The position numbers and the translations under genes are program-made. Source: an uncultured Paraglaciecola sp. (lineage in GTDB: Bacteria; Pseudomonadota; Gammaproteobacteria; Enterobacterales; Alteromonadaceae). Taken from it: 51,960 nt of DNA. Under the pieces are notes generated by a model that did not search any database, had not been told where the DNA came from, and was given only the letters and a program-made list of their open reading frames with translations. The DNA lies in assembly GCF_937123705.1 (NCBI RefSeq), contig NZ_CAKZKO010000211.1:1-51960 (forward strand), read 5' to 3'. Shown piece by piece: positions 9,044 through 17,834 of this stretch (positions are counted from its first letter, which is position 1; each line of letters starts with the position of its first letter).

Positions 9044-11878
9044 TTACTGTGGGTTGTTCACAACAAGCCTAATGGCTTCGAGGTTTAAACGCGCTTCGCT
9101 CATAATCAGTTTAAGGCTCATGATTTGATTCGCCACATGGTCAATTTCCTCATCACGAATTGCGGGGTTCACTTTTTGTAAGTGTTGTAATCTGGCAAGC
9201 TCATCGCCCAACAACTCCTGCATCTGATCAATCCGCTGGGTTTTCACTAGTTCAGCTTGCTGTTCGGCCTGTTGCTGGGCATGGCGTAAGCACTTTTCTA
9301 TTTGAGGTTTGAGAGCGCTAATTAATTGATTGCCCATTTTAGGGAGTACGGCATCTAACTGGATAAAATGCTTATCTACAGGCTGCGAACTGGCATCAAT
9401 GCAAATCTTTATAGGTGTAGGGGGCAGAAATCGCGATAGTTGTAATCCTTGAGTGCCTTTAGTAGAAAGTACAAATAAGCACTCTAACCAGTAGGCGCCG
9501 GCTGGCTTAGTTTGGTCGCGACAAAAGGCCATAGAACTCTTGCCAATAACATCGGTCGTTAACATATCCATGGCATGATGGATCATCGGGTGATCCCAAC
9601 TTAGAAACGTCACATGTTCTAGTAGGGTGGCAGTGGTGCGCTCATAGGTGACTGTCATGCCTTCTTCGTCTAGGCCTGGAAGTGGGCTGATCATGGTTTC
9701 GGTCGGGCGAAGCACATAACAACTTTCGCCATTGTCTTCTTGTAGTAATCCTATTGCATCAAATAGGCGAGTCATAAAGAGTTCCAGTGTAGGAGACTGC
9801 TCGGCCTGTAATATTTGCTGTAAAAAGCCGTCAATTCTGCCTTGCCCTGAAGAATTGAGTTCCAGCAGTTTATCTCTGCCTTGCTCTAATTTTAGCTTGA
9901 GTTCACGGTGCAAAGTGGCGGTTTGATTAATCAATTGCTCTGACAACGCAGTGTCTTCGGGCGCTTGAATGCAAGCATGTAGCATTTCTTGGGTTTCTTC
10001 GTACACAGTCATGCCGGTAGGGCAGGTATGTTCGAATGCGCCTAGGCCTTGGTGGTACCAATCCAGCAATACCTGTTGGGCGCTCATGTCAAAATATGGG
10101 ACATGAATACACACATCATGCTTTTGACCAATTCTATCGAGGCGACCGATGCGCTGTTCTAAAAGGTCAGGCACTAAAGGTAAATCAAACAATATAAGGT
10201 GATGGGCAAATTGGAAATTACGCCCTTCGCTGCCTATTTCGCTGCAGATAAGCACTTGGGCGCCATCTTCAGACTGGGCGAAATAATTGGCCGCTTTATC
10301 TCGATCAACAATACTCATACCTTCATGGAACACAGTGGAGCGTGTCCCCGCTTTTACCCGTAAGGCTTCAGATAATTGCAATGCGGTGCTGGCATTGGCG
10401 CAGATTGTTAGGACCTTTTCGCCTTTTAAGGATTTTAAATGGTGAATAAACCAGTCGACTCTAGGATCGAAATTCACCCAAGAATTGACAATGTTAGGGT
10501 GCCTTTCTGGGGTCAATTGTAGTTGTAAATTGTTTGGGTCGTCAGCGAGTAGCAAGGAATATTCGATTGGTTGCAGTAAGGAATAGCTATAGAGTTTTCT
10601 ACTTGGAAAGCCACTTACCCCAGCGCGACTGTTTCTAAATAGCAGTCGTCCGGTGCCATGTTGATCTAAAAGTGTATGCAGCAGCTTAGTTTTGGTCTGT
10701 GCATCAGAGGCATTGATATCTGTTAACATCTCAGCTTCGGCAAACTGACTGATGGCTTGAACATCCTGATCACTTAGCTTTGCACCGCTCAGTAAGGGGC
10801 CAATAGCCGTGGCGAGTTGACTGTATTGATGCTCTTCGGCTACAAAGCTTTGATAATCATGAAAACGAGCGGGATCGAGTAATCGCAATCTGGCAAAGTG
10901 GCTTTCATGGCCAAGCTGATCCGGTGTAGCGGTAAGGAGCAATACCCCTTTAGTGGCATTAGCTAAGCCCTCTATTACTTGATATTCCTGAGAAGGCTGG
11001 CCTTCAGACCAAATGAGATGATGGGCTTCATCTACCACCATCAGGTCCCACTGAGCTTCCAGTGCTTGTTGATAATAACGACTATTGTGAGTTAAAAAAT
11101 CCAGGCTACAAATAACTAATTGTTCTGCCTCAAAAGGGTTGCCTGCGTCTTCAGACATAGCTTCACAGCGTTGCTCATCAAATACCGAAAAAGCCAAATT
11201 AACCCGGCGTAACATCTCTACTAGCCATTGGTGTACTAAGCTAGAAGGCACCACTATCAATACTCGCTGCGCTCTGGCTGTTAGCAATTGCTGGTGGATA
11301 ATCAACGCCGCTTCAATGGTTTTACCTAAACCCACTTCATCAGCCAGTAATACTCTAGGGGCATGGCGGCCACCTACTTCAGAGGAAATATGTAATTGAT
11401 GAGGGATTAAATCGACCCTCGCCCCTACAAACCCCAACAACGATGAGGTGCTATGTGCAAATTGATGTGACAGGCATTGCTCACGAAGGTCGAACCATTT
11501 GGGGTGGTCAAATTGGCCATTTAATAAACGTTGTTCTGGTTGATTCAGTTGAAAGTGGTGATCGACGAAAGTTTCTTTTAAGACCACAGCTTGAGTGGTA
11601 TCGATGCGCTGGCCAATATATGTCAGCTGTTGGTCTTTCTGTTGTACTTGTTCAACCACCATCTCCCAGCCTTCATGGCTTTTTACCGTATCGCCAACCG
11701 CAAACTCTATTCGGGTTAAAGGGGCTGTTTGAGCTGCATAAACACGGCTTTCACCTGTGGCGGGAAATAACAGGGTAACTGTGCGAGATTCGATCAGCAC
11801 TATTGTGCCTAGGCCTAAATCAGTTTCAGTATCACTGAGCCAGCGTTGCCCTAAGGCAAAATATTGTTGCTTAGCCAT
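9044..11878 (-). CDS. rapA: RNA polymerase-associated ATPase RapA (SWI2/SNF2 family)
   Basis: RapA binds RNA polymerase and recycles it from stalled post-termination complexes. The 944-residue length matches the family (E. coli 968). Seen in order: N-terminal Tudor-like segment (about 1-105), Walker A ADEVGLGKT (179-187), DEAH box at 283-286, TATPDQLGHESHFARLRLLDP, helicase motif VI EQRIGRLDRIGQ, then the long C-terminal RapA-specific region. It begins with a clear ATG preceded by AAGGAAAAGAAA on the minus strand. It is the first gene of a rapA-rluA unit and is divergent from phoH across a 220-bp gap that holds an inverted repeat. Confidence 0.97.
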   Translation of the reverse strand: MAKQQYFALGQRWLSDTETDLGLGTIVLIESRTVTLLFPATGESRVYAAQTAPLTRIEFAVGDTVKSHEGWEMVVEQVQQKDQQLTYIGQRIDTTQAVVLKETFVDHHFQLNQPEQRLLNGQFDHPKWFDLREQCLSHQFAHSTSSLLGFVGARVDLIPHQLHISSEVGGRHAPRVLLADEVGLGKTIEAALIIHQQLLTARAQRVLIVVPSSLVHQWLVEMLRRVNLAFSVFDEQRCEAMSEDAGNPFEAEQLVICSLDFLTHNSRYYQQALEAQWDLMVVDEAHHLIWSEGQPSQEYQVIEGLANATKGVLLLTATPDQLGHESHFARLRLLDPARFHDYQSFVAEEHQYSQLATAIGPLLSGAKLSDQDVQAISQFAEAEMLTDINASDAQTKTKLLHTLLDQHGTGRLLFRNSRAGVSGFPSRKLYSYSLLQPIEYSLLLADDPNNLQLQLTPERHPNIVNSWVNFDPRVDWFIHHLKSLKGEKVLTICANASTALQLSEALRVKAGTRSTVFHEGMSIVDRDKAANYFAQSEDGAQVLICSEIGSEGRNFQFAHHLILFDLPLVPDLLEQRIGRLDRIGQKHDVCIHVPYFDMSAQQVLLDWYHQGLGAFEHTCPTGMTVYEETQEMLHACIQAPEDTALSEQLINQTATLHRELKLKLEQGRDKLLELNSSGQGRIDGFLQQILQAEQSPTLELFMTRLFDAIGLLQEDNGESCYVLRPTETMISPLPGLDEEGMTVTYERTTATLLEHVTFLSWDHPMIHHAMDMLTTDVIGKSSMAFCRDQTKPAGAYWLECLFVLSTKGTQGLQLSRFLPPTPIKICIDASSQPVDKHFIQLDAVLPKMGNQLISALKPQIEKCLRHAQQQAEQQAELVKTQRIDQMQELLGDELARLQHLQKVNPAIRDEEIDHVANQIMSLKLIMSEARLNLEAIRLVVNNPQ

Positions 11879-11939
11879 TTTCTTTTCCTTCGCTGTGTAA
11901 TGTCTGCTGCAAAACGGGCGCGCATTGTAGCAAAAATTT

Positions 11940-11968
11940 AATCATCTACTGTTTAAAAGTAGATGATT
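11940..11968. repeat. Perfect inverted repeat in the rapA-phoH divergent gap
   Basis: Arms AATCATCTACT and AGTAGATGATT (11 bp each) are separated by the 7-base loop GTTTAAA. It sits 61 bp before the rapA start and about 130 bp before the phoH start. There is no T-run next to either arm and no gene ends here, so it is not a terminator. It could be an operator for one or both divergent genes. No regulator is identified. Confidence 0.55.
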
Positions 11969-12098
11969 GTCTACAGAAAGTGTTTTATTGTAATCCTAAC
12001 GTTAAGTGTGTTTTGGATTCTGCGTTAACTTAGTCAAATGGACTCGAAACATGAATTAGCGGCTAGGTTTGTGATCTAAATCCAAAGAGGAGCGCCGG

Positions 12099-13496
12099 AT
12101 GCCCAGAAAAAAAGCACTAAGTTCAAAAGTTTATGTGTTAGATACCAATATTCTGCTGCATGAACCCCTTGCCTTTTTATCCTTTAAAGAAAACGATGTA
12201 GTGGTTCCCATGACAGTGCTTGAGGAACTAGATTACATTAAGGACAGTAAAAAAGACGTCGCCCGCGACGCACGAGTTTCCATTAGAGCGATGGAAGATC
12301 TGCTTCATGACGCAACACCAGAAGAGCTGATGCAAGGGGTATCTATGCAAGGCTTAGGTGCTGGAGAAGCTGCGCCTACAGGTAAGCTTTCGATTTTTGT
12401 CGATCATGGTATGCCTGTATCCCAACAAGTGTTTACCAGCAATGAAAATGATAACCGCATTATCAATAGCGCCCTATATTTACAAAAATCTCATCATCCA
12501 AAACAAATAGTTTTGGTGACAAAAGATATCAATATGCGCTTAAAAGCCAAAGGCGCTGGCTTAGCCCACGTAGAAGATTACCGCACCGATCAACTCGTTA
12601 CAGATATCAAATACTTATCAAAAGGTTATCATCAATTTTCAGGTGAATTTTGGGACATTGTGAAGGCTGTAGACAGTCGTACCGAAGGACGTGACACTAT
12701 TCATACTATCGATAGAAATGTGCTGCCCGAGGCCTATGTAAACGAATTTTTATTAGACGATAGTCAACATTTCGCCGGTTTAGTGGAATCCATAGATGGC
12801 GAGCATTTAGAGGTATTAGATTTAGGTTATGAGCGTTTAATGGGTCGTAAAGCGTGGGGCATTCAACCTAAAAATATTGGTCAAGCTATGGGACTACATG
12901 CATTGCTCGACCCCCATATTGATTTAGTCATATTAACTGGCCCTGCTGGCAGTGGTAAGACCTTACTAGCGTTGGCGGCGGCGCTCGAAATGGTGATTGA
13001 GAAAAATATGTACGATAAGATCATCGTCACCAGAAGCACCCCTGAAATAGCCGAATCTATAGGCTTTTTGCCCGGTACCGAAGAAGAAAAAATGGCTCCT
13101 TGGTTGGCCGCTATTACCGACAGTTTAGAAGTGCTGCACAAAAATGATGAAAACGTAAAAGGATCGATGAGCTACATCATGGAAAAGGCCAACATTCAGT
13201 TTAAGTCAGTGAACTTTATGCGTGGTCGAAGTATTCAAAATGCCATAGTGATTTTAGATGAGTCACAAAATCTCACAGCTTCACAATTAAAAACCATTAT
13301 TACCCGCTGCGGTGAAGGCACTAAGTTGATTTGTAGTGGTAATTTGGCTCAAATCGATAGTAATTACCTAAGCGCAGTGACCTCGGGTTTGACTTACCTA
13401 GTTGAGAAATTTAAGAACTTCTCTGGCAGCGCCACAATGACGTTAGACGGAGTGGTACGCAGTCGACTAGCGGAATTTGCCGAAGAGCAATTATAA
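12099..13496 (+). CDS. PIN-PhoH family ATPase (YlaK type)
   Basis: 465 residues. An N-terminal PIN nuclease domain (about 10-150) has the acidic start VLDTNILLHEP (Asp15) and SNENDNRIINSAL. A C-terminal PhoH P-loop domain has GPAGSGKT (281-288) and the Walker B region VILDESQNLT. PhoH2-type PIN-PhoH proteins are reported to act as RNA helicase/RNase in some bacteria, but the role here is inferred from architecture only. The start is supported by AAAGAGGAG, 9 bases before the ATG. It is transcribed away from rapA. Confidence 0.9.
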   Translation: MPRKKALSSKVYVLDTNILLHEPLAFLSFKENDVVVPMTVLEELDYIKDSKKDVARDARVSIRAMEDLLHDATPEELMQGVSMQGLGAGEAAPTGKLSIFVDHGMPVSQQVFTSNENDNRIINSALYLQKSHHPKQIVLVTKDINMRLKAKGAGLAHVEDYRTDQLVTDIKYLSKGYHQFSGEFWDIVKAVDSRTEGRDTIHTIDRNVLPEAYVNEFLLDDSQHFAGLVESIDGEHLEVLDLGYERLMGRKAWGIQPKNIGQAMGLHALLDPHIDLVILTGPAGSGKTLLALAAALEMVIEKNMYDKIIVTRSTPEIAESIGFLPGTEEEKMAPWLAAITDSLEVLHKNDENVKGSMSYIMEKANIQFKSVNFMRGRSIQNAIVILDESQNLTASQLKTIITRCGEGTKLICSGNLAQIDSNYLSAVTSGLTYLVEKFKNFSGSATMTLDGVVRSRLAEFAEEQL

Positions 13497-13539
13497 GCTG
13501 ACAATAAATAGAATATAAGCAAATGCCGCAAACTTGTGG

Positions 13540-14496
13540 CTACTGCACTTCCTCCACGCTAAACATATTCCCGGCTATGGCCTGGGCACTGCTAGTGGCA
13601 ATTTTTCCTAGTGGAATTTTTGCTGGCCCTGTTGGCTCCATCAACAAATATTCAGCCCCGCCGAAATATAAGGTTTGTTCATTGGTTCTAAAAGGCAAAA
13701 CTATGCCCAGTAAGGCATGGTTGGGCAAGAACACCATGGCCATTTTCACTTCTGGCAAAAGCGAGCGAATTAGGCTTGCCATCAATACCGTTTTACTATC
13801 GCAGTCACCTTGATTATTGGCAATCACAGACAAGGGGGGTAAATATCCCGCACCATTAGATGTTAGGCGATTCTCTAACTCATTGTAGGGGATACTTTGT
13901 ACCCAGCTTAGTACCAAATTTACGTATGAGCGCGTACTACTATTGGTAGGTAGTTTGTTGTACATAGCTTGAGCTACAGGTAATAAGGCTGCTTTATTCT
14001 CAGCAATATAACGCAGGTGATCGGGTTTTACCGCTTTTTGGCCTAAGTAGGAGCGAAAGTGGCTGTAGTAATTGTCATCAAGATACTGATCGAATGCTTT
14101 TTCTTGGCTTTGATCCATGGAACGTTGCCATTTATCAAAGAGGTTCTGTGATCGGCTCGTAACTTGAATATGAATATTCTCCCCTCTATGCTGAATTTGC
14201 ACGCGAGCTTCTTTGGGGTTGATTTTTCGAGCGGCTTTATGCAGCTCAATAAAGACATACTGTTGCGCCAATTCGGGAATGAATTTTCTATGGCTTTGCC
14301 GGTTTAATGCGAATAGCGGCAACGAAAATGCTAAATCTGTTGCTTGCTCTTGATGATTTGACCAAGTGTAACTGAAGTGGGTCTCTTGGCTTTGTTTAGC
14401 TTTATTGAATGTTAACTGTTGGGCATAGCTAGAAATAGGCATGCTGATAACAGCTAATGCAAGCCATCTGAAAGCATTGCGAGGGATTCTGAACAT
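13540..14496 (-). CDS. Exported transglutaminase-like protein
   Basis: 318 residues. The N-terminus, with FRWLALAVISMPISSYAQQ, is a good signal peptide with AxA-like cleavage near residue 25, so the product is periplasmic or exported. The C-terminal half reads as a transglutaminase-like fold: Cys232 in NNQGDCDSKTVLMASLIRSL, His260 in FLPNHALLGI and Glu287 in LLMEPTG would make a Cys-His-Glu triad (usually Asp in third place). The substrate is unknown; a protease or wall-peptide role is as likely as cross-linking. It converges with phoH with 43 bp between the stops. Confidence 0.75.
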   Translation of the reverse strand: MFRIPRNAFRWLALAVISMPISSYAQQLTFNKAKQSQETHFSYTWSNHQEQATDLAFSLPLFALNRQSHRKFIPELAQQYVFIELHKAARKINPKEARVQIQHRGENIHIQVTSRSQNLFDKWQRSMDQSQEKAFDQYLDDNYYSHFRSYLGQKAVKPDHLRYIAENKAALLPVAQAMYNKLPTNSSTRSYVNLVLSWVQSIPYNELENRLTSNGAGYLPPLSVIANNQGDCDSKTVLMASLIRSLLPEVKMAMVFLPNHALLGIVLPFRTNEQTLYFGGAEYLLMEPTGPAKIPLGKIATSSAQAIAGNMFSVEEVQ

Positions 14497-14573
14497 AAAT
14501 TCTACTTGGACTCACCTGAAGAGAAACACACCTAGACTATCACCAAGTTTGCATTATTGGTAATTTGCCAATG

Positions 14574-14768
14574 CTATTCTCTATCGGTGGTAGCAATGAT
14601 ATTAAACTTGTCGTGAATGCCGGTGGTGACCACTACCTCAATAGGAGAACAGCAAATGCGACAATCGACAATTTGCTGTTGGTTTAAATCATTTTCTTCA
14701 TCAATTTCTAGATCATTAGTGACCATACAATAAGGGCAACTGAACTCTGCGCTTGCGGTTAGGCTCAT
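14574..14768 (-). CDS. CPXCG motif-containing cysteine-rich protein
   Basis: A 64-residue zinc-ribbon-like protein. A first pair, CPYC, sits in FSCPYCMVTNDLEIDEEND and a second, CRICCSPIEV, completes four possible metal ligands about 25 residues later. This matches the small CPXCG cysteine-rich family found in many gammaproteobacteria, whose function is not known. The glycine of the name motif is replaced by methionine in the first pair and cysteine in the second. It stands alone between the transglutaminase-like gene and the GST gene. Confidence 0.82.
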   Translation of the reverse strand: MSLTASAEFSCPYCMVTNDLEIDEENDLNQQQIVDCRICCSPIEVVVTTGIHDKFNIIATTDRE

Positions 14769-14846
14769 TTTAATCCTTAAAAACCAACAAAAAGGGTAAT
14801 GTGATTGTAGGTCAATAATTTACTAAATGATCACTTTTTATAAGGG

Positions 14847-15506
14847 CTAACTCAAACTAGCAATATATTGTTTAAAGGCCACATTGGCGACTTTTCTATC
14901 TTCGGCAATTTTCTTGACGTCTTCTCTTTGATTCAATTTGGCCATGAGCTCTTTCGCACCCGGTGCTAAAGCTAATAAATCGAAGTCAAATAACTTACCT
15001 GCAACTAAAGCCGCGAGATCGGCGCTGTATAAAAATACTATGTCTGCTGCCGTAAGCTGCTCGCCCGCTAGATACGGACTAAATTGAGCACATCGCGCCA
15101 TGCCTTCAATGCCTTTGTACAAGGCACGTTTTGCCTGTTTTTTAGTGAGTTCATCGACTTCTTGACCAAAAAATACTGCTGGATGGCAACGCCTGGCAGG
15201 TAATTCCAAATAAAGCTCCGCCATTTTAACCATCTCTCTTATCTTGGCCTTTGCAAACGCATCACCAGGATATAAAGGATTGTTAGGATAAGCCTCATCG
15301 AGATATTCAAGAATGACATTGGTTTCAGTTAAAACACCTTGCTCGGTTTCTAAAGCAGGTACTTTGCCCATAGGACTTTTATCAAGGTATTCAGACGACT
15401 GGTTGGGATATAAAATGACGGTTTTATATTCGATGCCCTTAATTGCGCAGCCTAGTTTGATCATATTAAAGTAGTTACTGACGTCAAAACCATAGAGAGT
15501 TAACAT
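14847..15506 (-). CDS. Glutathione S-transferase family protein
   Basis: 219 residues with an N-terminal thioredoxin-fold domain (MLTLYGFDVSNYFNMIKLGCAIKGIEY, then SPMGKVPALETEQGVLTETNVILEYLDE) and an all-helical C-terminal domain. The conserved cis-proline region (KVPAL) and the acidic/Thr pair of the glutathione-binding site (TETN) are present. The class cannot be assigned reliably from sequence, and neither can the substrate. It is probably cytosolic. It is divergent from the DUF3010 gene across a 132-bp gap that carries that gene's likely promoter. Confidence 0.88.
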   Translation of the reverse strand: MLTLYGFDVSNYFNMIKLGCAIKGIEYKTVILYPNQSSEYLDKSPMGKVPALETEQGVLTETNVILEYLDEAYPNNPLYPGDAFAKAKIREMVKMAELYLELPARRCHPAVFFGQEVDELTKKQAKRALYKGIEGMARCAQFSPYLAGEQLTAADIVFLYSADLAALVAGKLFDFDLLALAPGAKELMAKLNQREDVKKIAEDRKVANVAFKQYIASLS

Positions 15507-15578
15507 TTTTGCACCTTTTGGTGGGTTGTTGAGGTGGGTATCTTGGTATAACTATGTACTGTACTCAACATCGTTTTA

Positions 15579-15609
15579 TTGATGATTTGCCATTAATTTA
15601 CGCTATAAT
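15579..15609 (+). promoter_or_regulatory. Candidate sigma-70 promoter for the DUF3010 gene
   Basis: A perfect -10 box TATAAT at 15604-15609 lies 30 bases before the ATG. The best -35 (TTGATG, 15579-15584) gives a 19-base spacer, which is long. The -10 call is firm by pattern, the -35 call tentative. Confidence 0.5.
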
Positions 15610-15638
15610 CCGCCCAATTAAAATTTGGGGAAAATATT

Positions 15639-16076
15639 ATGCGCGTTATAGGTGTTGAATTAAGTGGTAATGATGCCAATGTTTGTTTGTTGTCTTTAGA
15701 GGAAGAAGTGTTTCAAATTCCCGATTGTCGTACCCGTAAATTATCTCTACCTAAGAACGCGATCGCCAAGGACCTACGGTATTTTCAAAAGACCGTTGCC
15801 CAATTAGTGCAAGACTACAAAGTCGAACAAATCGTGATTCGTCAACGCCCCATGAAAGGCAAATTTGCTGGTGGAGCAATCGGCTTTAAATTAGAAGCGG
15901 CCTTAGAGTTGTTAAATGATGTTGAAGTCACAGTATTGTCGCCCACAGAAATCAAAGAATCGTTAAAACGTAATCCTGTATTAGTGCCAATGGCCGAAAC
16001 CGGTTTAAAGATGTTTCAAGAAGTCGCCTTTAATACCGCCTTTGCTTTTTTGATGAAAGATAAATACGCAGAGTAA
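15639..16076 (+). CDS. DUF3010 family protein
   Basis: 145 residues beginning MRVIGVELSGNDANVCLLSL, with IVIRQRPMKGKFAGGAIGFK in the middle. This is the pattern of DUF3010, a small gammaproteobacterial family. The start (beta strand with G-x-E, then strand and helix) resembles an RNase H-like fold, but I do not see a full catalytic set and do not assign activity. It is monocistronic: own promoter 30 bp upstream, good Shine-Dalgarno-like GGGGAAAA, and a stem-loop terminator shortly after the stop. Confidence 0.85.
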   Translation: MRVIGVELSGNDANVCLLSLEEEVFQIPDCRTRKLSLPKNAIAKDLRYFQKTVAQLVQDYKVEQIVIRQRPMKGKFAGGAIGFKLEAALELLNDVEVTVLSPTEIKESLKRNPVLVPMAETGLKMFQEVAFNTAFAFLMKDKYAE

Positions 16077-16125
16077 TACAGCGACGATTTTTAGTATTAC
16101 TCGCTAGTTTAAAGAAAGTCCAAAC

Positions 16126-16157
16126 ACGGCGTTATTTTAATAAATAGCGCCGTTTTC
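16126..16157 (+). terminator. Rho-independent terminator after the DUF3010 gene
   Basis: Arms ACGGCGTTATTT (16126-16137) and AAATAGCGCCGT (16142-16153) pair over 12 bp with one G-T wobble, closing a 4-base loop, followed by TTTTC. It lies 50 bp past the stop codon of the plus-strand gene. The minus-strand gene begins its convergent end at 16173, so some bidirectional use is possible. Confidence 0.75.
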
Positions 16158-16172
16158 GTTGTTTGTAATGGT

Positions 16173-16718
16173 CTAATTATTTCCGCTCTGGGATTTTTTC
16201 CTGTGGTGTAAACCGCGACCCACTAAATAGATTAATAGAACGGCTACGCTGAAAAATATGCTCCACTTTATGGCTGTGATAAATCCAACAGTATCGGCGA
16301 TGTGATTATGTTGCTTAGGGTAAGCACTGAGCAGAAAAATTAGGAAGCCGTTCTCAGTTAAATCAAAAAGTACCACAATATAAGGTATCAAAATGATTTT
16401 TTGTGGGCATGGAATGGTCAGCTTTTTGATGATTACAGCCATGATCATCGATAACAACGTGCCATAATAAATTGGATAGGCTAAATCGACAGTAAGTAAT
16501 CCCATAATATATCTAGTGCGAATGGCTTCACCGTATGCGCTTAACATCTGATATAGCGTATCGTGGTTATACCATAAGAGTAAATCGAGAGGCCCTACAC
16601 TGCCTGAATTAATAACTTGAGGTAAAAGAAGTAGTGGGAATACTAGATAGATCGCGCACATTCCAAGTATCAATCGAAGGTTTGCGACCTTAAAGCACCA
16701 AGCAAGCATACTGTCCAT
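16173..16718 (-). CDS. Small integral membrane protein, unknown
   Basis: 181 residues with about four hydrophobic segments (approximately 13-35, 68-92, 104-130 and 148-168) and a basic C-terminal tail (GRGLHHRKKSQS). I do not recognise the family. It has no cysteine pairs, histidine clusters or other obvious catalytic features. It is on the same strand as cydAB but 117 bp downstream of cydB, too far to infer that they are linked. Confidence 0.65.
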   Translation of the reverse strand: MDSMLAWCFKVANLRLILGMCAIYLVFPLLLLPQVINSGSVGPLDLLLWYNHDTLYQMLSAYGEAIRTRYIMGLLTVDLAYPIYYGTLLSMIMAVIIKKLTIPCPQKIILIPYIVVLFDLTENGFLIFLLSAYPKQHNHIADTVGFITAIKWSIFFSVAVLLIYLVGRGLHHRKKSQSGNN

Positions 16719-16835
16719 TTTTCGCCTTTATTTAATAGGCTAAGCTTCTTCTGCTTTCACCCGCCATTGTCACTTTTAGAAATCTACAGCGATATACCAC
16801 TCTCTGGCAAATAGTTTATGGCATGGCGAAGAGAT

Positions 16836-17834
16836 TTAGTAATACCGTAAAGCTTGCGCTTTCCCCCAAAAAACGCGATATGAAAATACCGTATAAGCCA
16901 AAATACAAGGAATGACGATAACCGCGCCATACAAAATAAAACCTAAGGATTCCGGGGCGCTGGCTGCCTGCCAAATAGTTAGTTTGCCGGGCACCACATA
17001 AGGGTAAAAGCTAAAGGTAAGGCCACAGAAACAAAACACATACACCACAACTGTAATTAAAAATGGGAGCCAACAGCCGCTGTCACCTTCTAAGGGTAAT
17101 TGTTTTAGGACTAGATTGCCTAAGTACAACAAGACAAAACACGCAAAAGGTACTATGGCCATAAAATAGGCGAAAGGCGGGCTAGTCCAGCGCTCAAAAA
17201 CAAACTGATTGATCAATGGATTGACAATACACACGGCAAGAATCCCTAAGAAACTTACTTTTCCTGCCAGTTTTGCCCATTTAATGGCCTCCAATTGTAA
17301 CTCGTCGCTGGTTTTTAATATTAACCAGGTACTGCCAATAAGAGCGTAGGCACAAGTGACGCCTATTGCACTTATTGTGGCAAATACATATGCACTCACT
17401 GAGTCTTCAAAACCCATCACAAAACTACCTAACATATAACCTTGGCTGGTAGAGGCAATACATGATCCCAATTTAAAGATGCGGTTCCAATGATGTTTAT
17501 TAACTTGTGCCACCTTAGCCCGAAAGTCAAAAGCCACTCCCCGTAGAATAAGCCCTACCAACATAATGGCTGTTGGAATATATAGTGCTTTTAAAATTAC
17601 ATTGTGGGCGCTGGGAAAAGCGATAAGTAGTAAGCCTACCGCCAATACTAACCAGGTTTCATTGGCATCCCAAAAAGGTCCGATTGAGGCAATCATTTGG
17701 TCAGCTTGTTTATCATTGCTAAGGGGTAACAGTATACCTACTCCTAAGTCATAGCCGTCTAAAATGGCATAAACAATGACTGACAGCGCCATAAGCCCAG
17801 CAAAAACAATGGGCAAGTTAATGTCGGCGATCAT
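16836..17834 (-). CDS. cydB: Cytochrome bd-type quinol oxidase subunit II (CioB/CydB)
   Basis: Non-haem partner subunit of the bd-type quinol oxidase in the inner membrane. The 332-residue length and sequence (MIADINLPIVFAGLMALSV, LDGYDLGVGILLP, GPFWDANETWLV) fit subunit II. The size is that of the CIO branch rather than the longer E. coli CydB (379). Its ATG overlaps the cydA stop codon in a 4-base ATGA junction (17831-17834), a sign of translational coupling. No small CydX-like frame follows it; the only ATG soon after opens a two-codon frame. Confidence 0.94.
   Translation of the reverse strand: MIADINLPIVFAGLMALSVIVYAILDGYDLGVGILLPLSNDKQADQMIASIGPFWDANETWLVLAVGLLLIAFPSAHNVILKALYIPTAIMLVGLILRGVAFDFRAKVAQVNKHHWNRIFKLGSCIASTSQGYMLGSFVMGFEDSVSAYVFATISAIGVTCAYALIGSTWLILKTSDELQLEAIKWAKLAGKVSFLGILAVCIVNPLINQFVFERWTSPPFAYFMAIVPFACFVLLYLGNLVLKQLPLEGDSGCWLPFLITVVVYVFCFCGLTFSFYPYVVPGKLTIWQAASAPESLGFILYGAVIVIPCILAYTVFSYRVFWGKAQALRYY

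Noticed and set aside
11443..11778. 111-codon frame on the plus strand opposite rapA
   Set aside because: It is the mirror of a strongly conserved rapA region, has no ribosome site and no family-like sequence.
16719..16835. CydX-type small subunit after cydB
   Set aside because: The only ATG soon after cydB opens ATG-CCA-TAA; no 30-40 residue hydrophobic peptide is encoded.
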